A stretch of DNA of 64,000 nt from Candidatus Gastranaerophilales bacterium (GCA_944325575.1 CALVAR010000007.1:1-64000), one strand, 5' to 3'. Positions 1 through 9,011 are shown, numbered from the stretch's first letter. Numbers and translations are program-made. The notes: generated from the sequence alone by a model not told the origin.

Positions 1-110
1 TTGTAACCTGTAGACATCCTTTCTAATGCTGTGTTCAAAGAACTTGTTGCATTGTTCAAATTGTTTTGCGTCTTCAACGCAGACATGTTTGTGTTAACGA
101 TAATTGCCAT
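1..110 (-). CDS. Flagellin, N-terminal fragment (cut by window edge)
   Basis: The reading frame runs off the left edge after 36 codons. It begins MAIIVNTNMSALKTQNNL and continues with SSLNTALERMSTGY. This is the conserved flagellin D0/D1 start (NTN-x-x-AL..., then a Leu-rich helix leading to the ERLSTG-type motif), so the protein is the secreted subunit of the flagellar filament. A GAAAGGAGA ribosome site lies just upstream of the ATG at 110. It is on the same strand as recF but 347 bases downstream of it, so it probably has its own promoter. The fragment is intact as far as visible. Which flagellin paralogue it is cannot be said. Confidence 0.9.
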   Translation of the reverse strand, partial: MAIIVNTNMSALKTQNNLNNATSSLNTALERMSTGY

Positions 111-457
111 ACGATTCTCCTTTCGGCATAACCCTATTTACATCCTGTAAATTTTAAATAGACTGTTAATCTGTTTAAATAATCTAATAGCTAATCTGCC
201 TATTTAGACTGTGAATTTATATTCATACCTGTTCTTCACATTCATATAATAACGCTTTGCCCAATTCATCTAAATTGTAGAAAAGTTAGATATTTCTAAT
301 ACTTTAGATGTAGAAACGGCATCCGCTACGGACACATGCAGAATAACCGTAACATTGACGGCAAAAGCATTAGGCAGTAATTTTAAATAGAGAGATGTAT
401 TGATAATTAAGACGGGCAGCTTAGTTTAGCGGATATTGAATTTTGAATCAACTAATC
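111..457. other. Intergenic region between recF and flagellin
   Basis: No coding frame is supported in this 347-base AT-rich gap. It holds the flagellin leader and the candidate promoter listed separately. It also has a possible stem with perfect 8-base arms (CATCTAAA at 267-274 and TTTAGATG at 303-310) around a 28-base AT-rich loop. The stem could help end recF transcription, although no clear T-run follows it. Confidence 0.5.
192..219 (-). promoter_or_regulatory. Candidate sigma-28 type flagellin promoter
   Basis: Read on the minus strand, TAAA (219-216) is followed after 16 bases by GCAGATTA (199-192). This is close to the sigma-28 pattern TAAA-N15-GCCGATAA, with 6 of 8 matches in the -10 part. 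It would give a leader of roughly 75 bases before the flagellin ATG. The match is imperfect and rests on motif similarity and gene context only. No sigma-28 gene lies in the window. Confidence 0.3.
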
Positions 458-1588
458 TTAACTCACCAGTTTTCCGTCGGAGATTTTAAATATCTCAACA
501 TCTTTTAAATACTCTTCATCAAAATGCAGAGTATCAACAGAGGTAATAATTGTCTGGATATTGCTGCCTATAGCATTTAAAAGATAATTCTGTCTTATAT
601 TATCAAGTTCTGCCAGCACATCATCCAGAAGCAAAACAGGCGTATCATCTATTTTTTCTTTAATAAGTTCAAGCTCGGCAAGCTTTAAGCTGAGGACAAC
701 AGTTCTTTGCTGCCCCTGGGAAGCAAATTTTTTTGCTTCTATTCCGTTTATAAAAAACGACACATCATCTCTGTGCGGCCCGACAAGAGACTGTGCCCGG
801 ATAATTTCTTCCAATTTCCTTTCTTCAAGTTTCTGCGCAAACTTCTGCGCAATTTCTTCCGTTGAAAAATCGTTTTGCAGACAAAAATCCACATCATCAA
901 CAACCGTTGAATTATATACTGTTGTAAGAGTTTCATTTTCGGCAATCTGCAGGTGCTTTTCCATGGCGATTTTTTGGAGTTCTTTTAAAAACTTCAAACG
1001 CAGAAATATTATATTGCTGCCGGAAACTGCCAGCTGGCTGTTAAAAACCTCCATAAGGCTTGTATCCGCATTGATATTGCCTTTTATTTCCTTAAGATGA
1101 TTATTTTTTTGGATACGTATTTTATTGTACTTGGACACCCTGTCTGAATATGCAGGATAAATCTGGCTTATTGCCATATCGAGCCAGCTTCTTCTGTCAT
1201 CGGGAACACCTCGTAAAAGAAGCAAATCGTTAACGGAAAAAGATACTACCGACAGATTTGTGCAAAATTCCGCTGATTTATTTTTTTTGACCTGATTTAT
1301 TTTCAGTTCTTTTCTTTTCGGAGGATTTATCAAAACATCCAGTTCTTTTTCCATATCATCTTTTAAAACTATCGCCTTTAGTTTTGCAAAATCTTTTCCC
1401 CACAAGATAAGCTCACTGTCGGATTTTGCACGGGGCGAACCGAGACAGGACAAATAATACAAAGACTCCAGCAGATTTGTCTTGCCCTGTGCATTTTTTC
1501 CTATCAAAAGAATTTTGTTACGGGAAAATTCGAGGCTTAAATCCTCGTAATTTCTAAAATTCTTTAATTCAACAGACTTTACAAACAT
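458..1588 (-). CDS. recF: DNA replication and repair protein RecF
   Basis: RecF is an SMC-like ABC ATPase that helps load RecA at single-strand gaps and stalled forks in the cytoplasm. The 376-residue protein has the N-terminal strand-and-Walker A block (GKNAQGKT, residues ~30-37, with Ala-Gln where Gly-x is common), the family signature ASQGQQRT (~289-296) and a Walker B/D-loop VLLLDDVLAELD (~318-329). Length is normal for RecF. The start is supported by AGGT upstream of the ATG at 1588. It is the last gene of a minus-strand run (PHP, phosphodiester glycosidase, HD protein, recF), only 7 bases after the HD gene, so it is probably co-transcribed. It is not beside dnaA/dnaN/gyrB here, unlike the classic origin cluster. 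Confidence 0.95.
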   Translation of the reverse strand: MFVKSVELKNFRNYEDLSLEFSRNKILLIGKNAQGKTNLLESLYYLSCLGSPRAKSDSELILWGKDFAKLKAIVLKDDMEKELDVLINPPKRKELKINQVKKNKSAEFCTNLSVVSFSVNDLLLLRGVPDDRRSWLDMAISQIYPAYSDRVSKYNKIRIQKNNHLKEIKGNINADTSLMEVFNSQLAVSGSNIIFLRLKFLKELQKIAMEKHLQIAENETLTTVYNSTVVDDVDFCLQNDFSTEEIAQKFAQKLEERKLEEIIRAQSLVGPHRDDVSFFINGIEAKKFASQGQQRTVVLSLKLAELELIKEKIDDTPVLLLDDVLAELDNIRQNYLLNAIGSNIQTIITSVDTLHFDEEYLKDVEIFKISDGKLVS

Positions 1589-1595
1589 AAAAGAC

Positions 1596-2516
1596 CTATG
1601 CCGCGCTCAGATGATTGTTAATCACAGCGCTTATTTCCTTAACTCCCCTATCCAGAACATCCTTGTATCTTTCATAAAATTCACCGCAGCGTCTAACGGC
1701 TTTTAAATCCGCTTCCGCCATAATTGCAAGCATTAAAAAATCATTGCCGTTTTTGAGTGCTGCTGCAAAATCCTCGACAGACGTAATGCCCTTATTATAT
1801 CTCTCAAGCCAGTCATGATTTTTTATAATCAAACATATTCTATCTTTTACATCAGGCGCAAGAGCGAGTTTGTTCAAAATAAACCCCGCATCCTTTGCCC
1901 CGCATGCCGGATGTGATTTGTCTATTTCGCCTTCTTTTTTTGTAATGTCATGCAGCAAAACAGCTATCTGCAGCACTCGTCTGTCATCTTTGGGCAAAGC
2001 TGTGTATTTTGGGTTTTGCATAACTCCCTGCAAGACCTTTAGTGTATGCACATCCACGCTATAGCTGTGGGTTTTGTGCTGTACTTTGCCTATTAAAGTC
2101 AAAAACTCAGGCAGTGCTTTGATAACAATATTCAAATAACCTGTCAGGGTTTTATTATTTTTTACTATGACTTCGTTATCTTCGCTAAAGCGTTTGACAC
2201 AGTTAAAAATCTTGACCACTTCAGGCGGTGCATCGTCTTTATCAAGATTTATAACTGACGGATAACCCTTTATAGTGCTGATACCATCCGTGTTTTTTTC
2301 AATAACAAACCCGAAAAATCCGGTCATGTCAGTTTGGATTTTTGAATCATAAGATGAAATTATACGTTTTATATCAGATACAAAATTTTCTCTGGGGTAT
2401 TTTAGCTCCGGTCTGAAATCCTGTGCCTCTATATCCGTATGCATAAATGTTCCGTCAGGGGCCTCTATTTCATCCAAAACTTTATAAAATTGTTCTTTTA
2501 ATTTTTCATCTGCCAT
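1596..2516 (-). CDS. HD-domain putative phosphohydrolase
   Basis: A 306-residue soluble protein. The N-terminal ~120 residues match nothing I recognise. The second half carries an HD-type metal site: His157 (DVHTLKVL), the paired His189-Asp190 (LLHDITK), His202 (SHPACG), a downstream KNHDWL and an AEADLKA aspartate. HD proteins hydrolyse phosphoester bonds in nucleotides or nucleic acids, but the substrate cannot be read from this sequence. The HDITK form resembles HD domains of tRNA-nucleotidyltransferase or metal-dependent phosphohydrolase type. It sits 20 bases after the phosphodiester glycosidase gene and 7 bases before recF on the same strand, so an operon is likely. Confidence 0.8.
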   Translation of the reverse strand: MADEKLKEQFYKVLDEIEAPDGTFMHTDIEAQDFRPELKYPRENFVSDIKRIISSYDSKIQTDMTGFFGFVIEKNTDGISTIKGYPSVINLDKDDAPPEVVKIFNCVKRFSEDNEVIVKNNKTLTGYLNIVIKALPEFLTLIGKVQHKTHSYSVDVHTLKVLQGVMQNPKYTALPKDDRRVLQIAVLLHDITKKEGEIDKSHPACGAKDAGFILNKLALAPDVKDRICLIIKNHDWLERYNKGITSVEDFAAALKNGNDFLMLAIMAEADLKAVRRCGEFYERYKDVLDRGVKEISAVINNHLSAA

Positions 2517-2536
2517 AATTACATTGTAATAATAAA

Positions 2537-3379
2537 TTATTCAATAACAAGGAAAGATTTAAGTTTTCTTGCACTAGCCTTTTTATCAGATATTATCTCA
2601 AAATTTTTGTATTCGGCATTATCTGTGCCTTTGTAATTAAGAGAAGTCGACCCGCCTCCGTCAAAATTCATTGCTTTATCAAGATTAAGCTGTTTGCATA
2701 CTTTGTACATCTCTGGCAGAGTCCGTTTGTGGTACATATTGGCTATTATAATATAAATATCACCGTTTTTTATACCTATAACGGTTCTTGCACATCTTTT
2801 GAGTGCGGAGATAGAGTCTCTGGTTACATTTCCGTCTTCATCCTTTGTAACAAAATACTCTCTTGAAAGTCTCAAGTCCGGATAAAGCATCGGCCCTGCC
2901 TGTATGGAATGTACTATCTTGCACCCGTGATGCGGTTTTGTATAATGCGCTGCAATATCATATTTTGTCTGATTTCCGCAGGACAATACCCTAAACTCCG
3001 TTCTGTTTAATATGGTCTTAAGATGCGGTTGCAGCACTTTATTCTCCATCAAACTTTTATTTGTTGTAGGGTCTAGAACTGTCTCACCGTCAATAACTAC
3101 ATAAGAGGAGGTTTTTTGATTATTGGGATCAAAATAACCGGCGTTTATAACAAGTTCTGCGCCCGTTTTTGCAAAAACATCTTTATTGTATATAAGATTT
3201 TTTGACACATACGGTTTTATTATGCTGTTTCTTTCCTTGGGAATTTTTATAATATACAAGCCGTTAAAGTTTTTTGTTATTTCTATGTTTTTGCAATTAT
3301 TTTTCGGCACGGGACATGCACCCGTAACAATGATAATTGCCGTGCAAAATATAACGATAAGTGTCAGTATTCTTTTCAT
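2537..3379 (-). CDS. Exported phosphodiester glycosidase (NAGPA/DUF2233 family)
   Basis: A 280-residue protein that starts with a basic residue pair and a hydrophobic export segment (residues ~3-20) ending VTGAC. The cysteine could be a lipid anchor, but Thr at -3 is a poor lipobox residue. The family mark is MNFDGGGSTSL (DGGGS at ~240-244), with VINAGYF and a central VHSIQAGPML stretch typical of the phosphodiester glycosidase fold. Members cleave sugar-phosphodiester bonds, such as those in mannose-6-phosphate uncovering, or in wall and teichoic polymers. The substrate here is unknown. AGAGGGG precedes the ATG. It lies 20 bases downstream of a PHP phosphoesterase gene and upstream of the HD gene. 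Confidence 0.85.
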   Translation of the reverse strand: MKRILTLIVIFCTAIIIVTGACPVPKNNCKNIEITKNFNGLYIIKIPKERNSIIKPYVSKNLIYNKDVFAKTGAELVINAGYFDPNNQKTSSYVVIDGETVLDPTTNKSLMENKVLQPHLKTILNRTEFRVLSCGNQTKYDIAAHYTKPHHGCKIVHSIQAGPMLYPDLRLSREYFVTKDEDGNVTRDSISALKRCARTVIGIKNGDIYIIIANMYHKRTLPEMYKVCKQLNLDKAMNFDGGGSTSLNYKGTDNAEYKNFEIISDKKASARKLKSFLVIE

Positions 3380-3399
3380 TTTAAACCCCTCTGAAGTTA

Positions 3400-4062
3400 T
3401 TAATGTCTGATGCTTTCTATCTCACCGTGAGAATCCGACCCGCCTGTCATAATCAGGTTGTATTTTTCTGCGATTGCACGGACTGTAGAGGCTTTATGAA
3501 ACTTTATTATTCCTCTGTGGCGCCGGTAAGGATAAAAAACCTCAATACCGTCTAAACCCAGCCTAATCAAACTTTTTACAAAATGATCAAGACTTACGGC
3601 CCAATAACATGCCGGATGAGCAAGAACAGCAATGCCTCCTGCCGCATGTATAGCTTTTATAACATCTTTCGGGTGTCTGTGATTTAGCAGTCTTACAATA
3701 TCAGCTTCCGTTTCTTTTTTATTTTTTGCACAGAGTTTTAACAGCTCTTGGTTATGAATATCTATGCCGTAGCCGAGCATGTGCACAAGTACGCCTCTGT
3801 ACCAGCAGTCAAATTCCACGGCAGTTATGATTTTTGGATTATCGCTTTTTAGGATATCCGTTTTTTTGTATGCTTCGACTGTGTTGTGGTCACATATTGC
3901 AATAAATTTGTAGTGTTTATTTTGTGCATCTTCTAATAGCTCGACGGGTGTTAGTTTTCCGTCCGAAAAAGTTGAATGGATATGTAAATCAATATTGTTT
4001 TCAAAATCCGCCTGAGAAAATGACAATAAGAGTTCTTTTATATTTTTGTTTTGTACGTTCAT
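3400..4062 (-). CDS. PHP-domain phosphoesterase, short form
   Basis: A 220-residue protein with the PHP metal motifs: DLHIHSTFSDG (His27, His29), AICDHN (~55-60), LAHPACY in the middle and GGSDSHGE at the C-terminus (~207-214). PHP proteins of the TrpH/YciV type remove phosphates from short RNAs or nucleoside 3',5'-bisphosphates. The domain is complete but the protein ends a few residues after the last metal motif, so it is shorter than the 288-residue PHP protein at 27698-28564. It is the first gene of the minus-strand run ending in recF and is divergent from the membrane protein at 4111. Confidence 0.85.
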   Translation of the reverse strand: MNVQNKNIKELLLSFSQADFENNIDLHIHSTFSDGKLTPVELLEDAQNKHYKFIAICDHNTVEAYKKTDILKSDNPKIITAVEFDCWYRGVLVHMLGYGIDIHNQELLKLCAKNKKETEADIVRLLNHRHPKDVIKAIHAAGGIAVLAHPACYWAVSLDHFVKSLIRLGLDGIEVFYPYRRHRGIIKFHKASTVRAIAEKYNLIMTGGSDSHGEIESIRH

Positions 4063-4110
4063 ATTTACATGTTAATATAAACAGATATCAAGTGAAACAG
4101 GAAAAATACT

Positions 4111-5094
4111 GTGGCAAAGAAAGATTCGACATTTGTAAATATAGTAAAAATATTCTTTAACGGTACAAAACTGTATTTTCTCAATTTTGAAAAGTTTTTT
4201 AAATATATGGCATTCCCGGTTTTCGGACAAATAGTCGGAATCTCTATGATATTTTTTGCGTCATATATTTTTACCCTGCATGTTTCGGAATTAACAACCA
4301 AGAGTCCTATTTTTGATAACATACCGCTTGTATTTTTGATGCTGCTTGTGCTGACACTGCCCGGTTTTTTCATTTTTTGCAAAGCATTCTGGGATTATTT
4401 GATAGCTATGGCTGCGTTGAATTCTATGGCAAGTTCGCTTTTAGAAGGAGACAAGCTTGAAGATACGGGGATACATTCGGAACTTATAAAAAGGAGAACC
4501 GGCTCATATATCCTGTTTCTGCTTTTAGTTTCCATTATATACTTATTGTTATCTTTTCCTCTTTTATGGGCACTTCTTGTAATAGTTTTTGTTTATCTTT
4601 CATTAGGCTTTCAGGTATTTGCACTGGAAGAGGACAAGGGGGCTTTTGACGCAATAAAAACAAGCATTAACCTTGTAAAATTTAATTTCTGGCGCACGGC
4701 GCTTCTGCTTGTTATACTGGGTATTTCTACATACTGGCTTGTACCCGGACTTGTGAGCTGGGGATTTGAGACAGGCAATCTCGGCGGATTTTTCTCTTAT
4801 CCGGTGGACAAATATATCCAGCTTTTGCCTTTAAATGATTTTAACAGTTTATTATCACAGGCTCATGTGCCGTATACAATCAAGAGCTATACAATAGCAC
4901 AGCATATTGTACTTGCGGTTGTTGCTTTTGCAGTTACTGCTTTTTCGCTGCCGTTAAGAAGCCTGTGCTGTACACAGCTGTACAAAGAACTTGTTAAAAA
5001 GAACTATGCGGGTAAAATTGCCGCTGATAAGCTTGCTCAAAGAGCACAGAGCAAAAAATCAGGAAGAAAAAATATTGAGGATGAAGAAGAGTAA
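4111..5094 (+). CDS. Polytopic membrane protein, function unknown
   Basis: A 327-residue integral membrane protein. About five or six hydrophobic spans are visible: ~35-55, ~65-90, ~130-160 (two close spans), ~195-215 and ~275-295. The C-terminus is basic and acidic (AQSKKSGRKN then EDEEE). The layout resembles the DUF975/YckC or glycerophosphodiester-phosphodiesterase membrane-domain superfamily, but I cannot assign it. The start is GTG at 4111, chosen for the AGGAAAA site upstream. Its stop overlaps the next ATG as TAATG, so translation of the zinc-ribbon protein is probably coupled to it. The 42608-41757 membrane protein has a similar general plan. Confidence 0.75.
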   Translation: MAKKDSTFVNIVKIFFNGTKLYFLNFEKFFKYMAFPVFGQIVGISMIFFASYIFTLHVSELTTKSPIFDNIPLVFLMLLVLTLPGFFIFCKAFWDYLIAMAALNSMASSLLEGDKLEDTGIHSELIKRRTGSYILFLLLVSIIYLLLSFPLLWALLVIVFVYLSLGFQVFALEEDKGAFDAIKTSINLVKFNFWRTALLLVILGISTYWLVPGLVSWGFETGNLGGFFSYPVDKYIQLLPLNDFNSLLSQAHVPYTIKSYTIAQHIVLAVVAFAVTAFSLPLRSLCCTQLYKELVKKNYAGKIAADKLAQRAQSKKSGRKNIEDEEE

Positions 5095-5321
5095 TGTTTG
5101 TTTGCAAAAACTGCAAATCCGTAGATAAATTCGAATTGATGTTTGCACCTGATTACAAAGGTGCAAAAAACTACAAACAGGAATATAACAGCAAAAAAGA
5201 AATAGTTATTACAGTTGACGGTTACACATTTATTCCCGACCTGAATTTTATGAACAATCACGCTGTATGCCGCTATTGCGGACAGATATACACCTGGGAT
5301 TACGACAATTCCGCAAGTTAG
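5094..5321 (+). CDS. Small double-CxxC (zinc-ribbon-like) protein
   Basis: A 75-residue protein with CKNC at residues 4-7 and CRYC at ~64-67. This four-cysteine pattern is expected to hold one zinc ion in a ribbon fold. Between them lies a Lys/Tyr-rich stretch and a short beta-prone segment (EIVITVDGYTF). Its ATG overlaps the stop of the preceding membrane protein gene (TAATG), so the two are likely made together and may work together. Its last four bases overlap the 3' end of the convergent cytidine deaminase gene. No specific function is recognised. Confidence 0.7.
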   Translation: MFVCKNCKSVDKFELMFAPDYKGAKNYKQEYNSKKEIVITVDGYTFIPDLNFMNNHAVCRYCGQIYTWDYDNSAS

Positions 5322-5710
5322 AGCATAAAACCGTAAGGCAAAAGTTCTTCAAGCGTAAATATTGCACATTTTTCATCTTCGCTTTCGAGGATAATCTGCA
5401 TCTGATTATCTTTTGCGAACTCTGCCATCCATTGTCTGCAAGCGCCGCAGGGCATACAATTTGTTCTGTTTTTTGAAAATATAGCTATTTTTATAAGCTT
5501 GCCTTTTTCTCCGGCTGCAACAGCACTGGACATGGCATTTCTCTCCGCGCACAAAGAAAGTCCGTAGCTTGCGTTCTCTACGTTTGCGCCGAGATAATAA
5601 TTTCCGCTGTCATATAATGCACATGCGCCAACATAAAATTTTGAATAATGTGCGTATGCATTGTCACATGCTTTTCTTGCTTGGTTTAAAAGTTCCGTGT
5701 TATCAATCAT
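5318..5710 (-). CDS. cdd: Cytidine deaminase
   Basis: This cytoplasmic zinc enzyme converts cytidine and deoxycytidine to uridine forms for pyrimidine salvage. The 130-residue protein is the size of the small homotetrameric class. It shows the catalytic CAERNA motif (Cys54, Glu56) and the second zinc motif PCGACRQ (Cys88, Cys91), plus the substrate-binding GANVENASYG. It stands alone on the minus strand and overlaps the convergent zinc-ribbon gene by four bases. Confidence 0.93.
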   Translation of the reverse strand: MIDNTELLNQARKACDNAYAHYSKFYVGACALYDSGNYYLGANVENASYGLSLCAERNAMSSAVAAGEKGKLIKIAIFSKNRTNCMPCGACRQWMAEFAKDNQMQIILESEDEKCAIFTLEELLPYGFML

Positions 5711-5855
5711 ATATAAAACCGCATTATTCTAATCCGTTTTTATATTTTACAATATTATGATTTTTTTTAAACCCGAATATCACAAAAATCCTATATTTAA
5801 GGGATATAAATTAAACTTAAAATGAATCATAATAATACTAAAAATGGGGATAAGT

Positions 5856-7241
5856 ATGACTTGGGCTAATATGAAAAGATTTTTTATTTATATACTGGTT
5901 TTGTCGGCTGTTTTTTTGACTGCAGGGGCAGAGTCTATTGCAGCCGCAAGAAAAGTTCCGGTTATAGCAGTAATAAGCGATTCCGGGCACAGAAACGGAA
6001 CAACATATCTTGTTTGCGGAGCTGCTTCCGATATTATTGCCGCTGATATTATCAACAGACTCAACCAGACAGGCCGTATAAAAGCACCATTGCTCGGGGA
6101 GAATATGTCTAAAATTACCCAGAAGAATATACCCCTTTATTACATGACTTTTTTTAATGATTATAAATACAATTACAATATAGATTTTGTTAACCTAAAA
6201 AGGGTCACAAGATACTTAAATGCCGATTATATCCTTATGGTAACAAGCGGGCTTGATATACAGAGCCAGCTGTTTAAAGAAACCTGGTGGAATAAGTGGG
6301 GCATTTCTTCATCAGAACCGATAACACCCACATACAGACTTACAACAATGCTTACATTAATTGATAAAAAGACATACAGCATTGTATGGCAGGATTTGTA
6401 TCAAAGAGATATTAAAGCAAAAAATATGGACCTCGGGGTTACACAGTTTTCACCCAATTATCCTCAGCTTGCAAAAATCAAAAAATATTCAAATACTATG
6501 TCAGAATACGTTGTAAATATTGTGGACAGAACGGTAAACCCGTGGATAGTTCCTCCGGAAGAACCGAAATCCGTAGAAATGAGAAGCAGATTTGTCAACG
6601 AAGGTACAAAAGTATACTACCCTGCAGTAAACGGAGAAGTTGTTAAACAAAACTTTAATGAATTTAAAACGGATACGCAAAACAAATGGGATAAATACCA
6701 AAAAGAAAGACAGCAAAAGAAACATATCGAAAATGTAAGAAGATTGGAACAAAAAAGAAGAGAACAGGAAATTAAACAGCTTGAACTCAAAAATAAACAA
6801 CTGCAGCAGGAGAAAAATATTGTACCGATAAACAATAAAAAGAAAAAAGAAGAGCCAAGGCTGTTTGACTCAATCAGAAATAATATAGACGATGTGACAA
6901 ATACCCTCCCTCCAGTAACGGAAGAAGAAAAAGCTCTGCCATCCGCACAGCCAACAGAACAAAAGCTTGAAAATCAGGAACCGGAACTTCTAAAACCCGT
7001 TATGCAATTGCCTGCAAAACAGGAAACTCAGAAGGTCCAGCCTGCAGTGAACAAACAGGCGCCTGCAAACAAACCTGCAGCAAAACAGCAGAACTCCGGA
7101 CAAACGACACAGCCAGTTAAAAATACGGATAAGCAGAAAAACTTACAGCAAAAAACGCCTCAAAAACATGTACCGTATTACGACTGGAACCTTGAAAATA
7201 TTTATCTTCAAAAAATAGGCAAATTAAGTAACTTAAATTAG
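5856..7241 (+). CDS. Exported protein with Gln/Lys/Pro-rich tail
   Basis: An unrecognised protein of 461 residues from the ATG at 5856, chosen because GGGGATAAG lies just before it. An in-frame ATG at 5844 has no site of its own. It has a clear export signal (KRFFIYILVLSAVFLTAGAES, cleavage expected near AAA). A folded N-terminal part of ~220 residues includes an RYLNADYILMVTSG segment reminiscent of CsgG or penicillin-binding-lipoprotein-B-like helpers of outer-membrane systems. Then comes a charged coiled-coil stretch (~270-330, rich in KQ/RE) and a disordered tail rich in Pro, Gln, Lys and Ala. It ends with a distinct PYYDWNLENIYLQK segment. The family resemblance is weak and is an inference. 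Confidence 0.75.
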   Translation: MTWANMKRFFIYILVLSAVFLTAGAESIAAARKVPVIAVISDSGHRNGTTYLVCGAASDIIAADIINRLNQTGRIKAPLLGENMSKITQKNIPLYYMTFFNDYKYNYNIDFVNLKRVTRYLNADYILMVTSGLDIQSQLFKETWWNKWGISSSEPITPTYRLTTMLTLIDKKTYSIVWQDLYQRDIKAKNMDLGVTQFSPNYPQLAKIKKYSNTMSEYVVNIVDRTVNPWIVPPEEPKSVEMRSRFVNEGTKVYYPAVNGEVVKQNFNEFKTDTQNKWDKYQKERQQKKHIENVRRLEQKRREQEIKQLELKNKQLQQEKNIVPINNKKKKEEPRLFDSIRNNIDDVTNTLPPVTEEEKALPSAQPTEQKLENQEPELLKPVMQLPAKQETQKVQPAVNKQAPANKPAAKQQNSGQTTQPVKNTDKQKNLQQKTPQKHVPYYDWNLENIYLQKIGKLSNLN

Positions 7242-7360
7242 TTCAATTAAATTATATACGATATTTTATGTTAGTTATATTATATAGTTGTAGGGAATAT
7301 TTATATTTTCTTTATAAAAAGTGTGATATACAGACAATCAGATAATTCCGGAGAGAAATT

Positions 7361-8695
7361 GTGACGGAAAAACTTAAAATAAGGGGCGGTAACGCATTAA
7401 AAGGTGAAGTTTCAATAAGCGGGGCTAAGAATGCTGTTTTGAAGCTTATGGCTGCGGCAATTTTGCCGAAAGGTGAAACCGTTATCCACAACGTTCCGGA
7501 ATTGACGGATGTTAATATAATGCTCCGTGTTATAGAAGACCTCGGAGTTAAAACAAAACACGACAAAACTGCAAAAACAGTTACAATCGATTCTACGGAC
7601 ATAACCAGCATTACTGCGAAATATGAGCTTGTGAGCAAAATGAGAGCATCGTTTATTATACTGGGTGCTCTTGTTACAAGATGCAAAGAAGCTATTGTTG
7701 CTTTGCCGGGAGGCTGTGCTATTGGTGAAAGACGTGTTGACTTTCATATTAAGGGTTTAGAAGCACTTGGTGCAGAGATAAAAATAGAAAACGGATATGT
7801 CCACGCAAAAGCGCAAAAGCTTGTCGGTACGGATATTTATCTTGATATACCGTCTGTCGGAGCAACAGAAAATCTAATGCTTGCAGCAATTCTGGCAGAA
7901 GGCTCAACAAGAATCCAAAATGCAGCTCAAGAACCGGAAATTGTTGACCTTGCTAATTTCTTGAACGCAATGGGTGCAGATGTTTCGGGTGCAGGTACAT
8001 CGGAAATTGTAATTAACGGTGTTAAACAGGAAGATTTAAGACCTATTGAATATACAACTATTCCTGACAGAATCGAAGCAGGCACATATATGGCAGCTAT
8101 TATTGCGACAAAAGGCAAGGGGCTTATAAAAAATGTTTTACCTTCTCATCTGACTTTTTATAACTCAAAACTTATTAAGATGGGAGCCAATATAAAACTT
8201 GTTGAACCTACAGTTATAGAGGTCAGCTGCAACCAGAGATTGAGCGCAGTAAATATTGTTACACAACCATATCCCGGTTTTCCTACGGATTTGCAGGCAC
8301 TGGCTATGGCAATGCTCACAACAGCTGACGGTGTAAGCATTATTACTGAAAGTCTGTATGAAAACAGGTTTATGCAGGTGCCGGAACTCAGAAGAATGGG
8401 TGCTGATATTCATCAGGAAAGAAACCATGCGCTCGTCAGAGGAGTTCCTAAGCTTACCGGTGCAAATGTAAAGGCAAGTGACTTAAGAGCCGGAGCATCT
8501 TTAATAGTTGCTGCATTAATGGCGGAAGGCGAAAGTGAAATAGAGGCTCTGCACCATATTGACAGAGGATATGAACTTTTTGAAACGAAATTTGCCAATT
8601 TGGGGGCAGATATAGTAAGATACAATGATGAAAGTGATACTTTAAACGGTTCTAAGATGGATAATAGCAAAGGAAGCGTAAATGCCTCAATATAA
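7361..8695 (+). CDS. murA: UDP-N-acetylglucosamine 1-carboxyvinyltransferase
   Basis: MurA moves enolpyruvate from PEP to UDP-GlcNAc, the first committed step of peptidoglycan synthesis in the cytoplasm. The 444-residue protein has the GAKNAVLKL start (Lys23-Asn24) and the loop PGGCAIGERRVDFH with catalytic Cys119, so a fosfomycin-sensitive form is expected. It also has the usual repeated alpha/beta units (ATENLMLAA, ADIHQERN, RAGASLIVAAL). Start is GTG at 7361 behind GGAGAG. The C-terminus has an extra polar tail (NGSKMDNSKGS) which lies in the overlap with the next gene. Together with glmS just downstream it covers two steps of wall precursor supply. Confidence 0.97.
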   Translation: MTEKLKIRGGNALKGEVSISGAKNAVLKLMAAAILPKGETVIHNVPELTDVNIMLRVIEDLGVKTKHDKTAKTVTIDSTDITSITAKYELVSKMRASFIILGALVTRCKEAIVALPGGCAIGERRVDFHIKGLEALGAEIKIENGYVHAKAQKLVGTDIYLDIPSVGATENLMLAAILAEGSTRIQNAAQEPEIVDLANFLNAMGADVSGAGTSEIVINGVKQEDLRPIEYTTIPDRIEAGTYMAAIIATKGKGLIKNVLPSHLTFYNSKLIKMGANIKLVEPTVIEVSCNQRLSAVNIVTQPYPGFPTDLQALAMAMLTTADGVSIITESLYENRFMQVPELRRMGADIHQERNHALVRGVPKLTGANVKASDLRAGASLIVAALMAEGESEIEALHHIDRGYELFETKFANLGADIVRYNDESDTLNGSKMDNSKGSVNASI

Positions 8696-9011
8696 AAGAT
8701 GGTATGATCATGATCCGGTTTTAATGGAAGTTGTGGAGTTGCTGCGCAATTATCAGGATGAGCTGAGAGCGCAGGCAGAGATTTTTCTGGCAAAAATTGA
8801 AGAAAAAGTTTCTAAAGAAACGATTGACAAGTTTTATGACATGGTTAAGCCTATAAACGGCAACAGATGGTATGATAAAGATCCTGTAATTTCAAAAACA
8901 ATAGAGCTTTTAAGGGTTGTTCCTCCGGAAGTGCAAAAGTCTGCTGCGGAGAATTTTATAAAATCACTTGAAGATCTTGGTATAGACAGAAAAGAAAAGA
9001 CTAATAACTAA
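8682..9011 (+). CDS. Small protein with two RWYD-x-DPV repeats
   Basis: A 109-residue soluble protein built of two copies of one ~37-residue unit. The first is at ~6-42 (RWYDHDPV, then ELLRNYQDELRAQAEIF) and the second at ~62-98 (RWYDKDPV, then ELLRVVPPEVQKSAAENF). Each unit should form a short loop followed by two amphipathic helices. No family name is recognised. The ATG overlaps murA by 14 bases and has its own AAAGGAAG site, so the two genes are translated together. That placement hints at a role tied to wall synthesis, but this is only context. Confidence 0.75.
   Translation: MPQYKRWYDHDPVLMEVVELLRNYQDELRAQAEIFLAKIEEKVSKETIDKFYDMVKPINGNRWYDKDPVISKTIELLRVVPPEVQKSAAENFIKSLEDLGIDRKEKTNN

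Noticed and set aside
4065-4382. Minus-strand open frame over the start of the 4111 gene
   Set aside because: It is an antisense shadow of a clear membrane protein gene and has no homology-like motifs.
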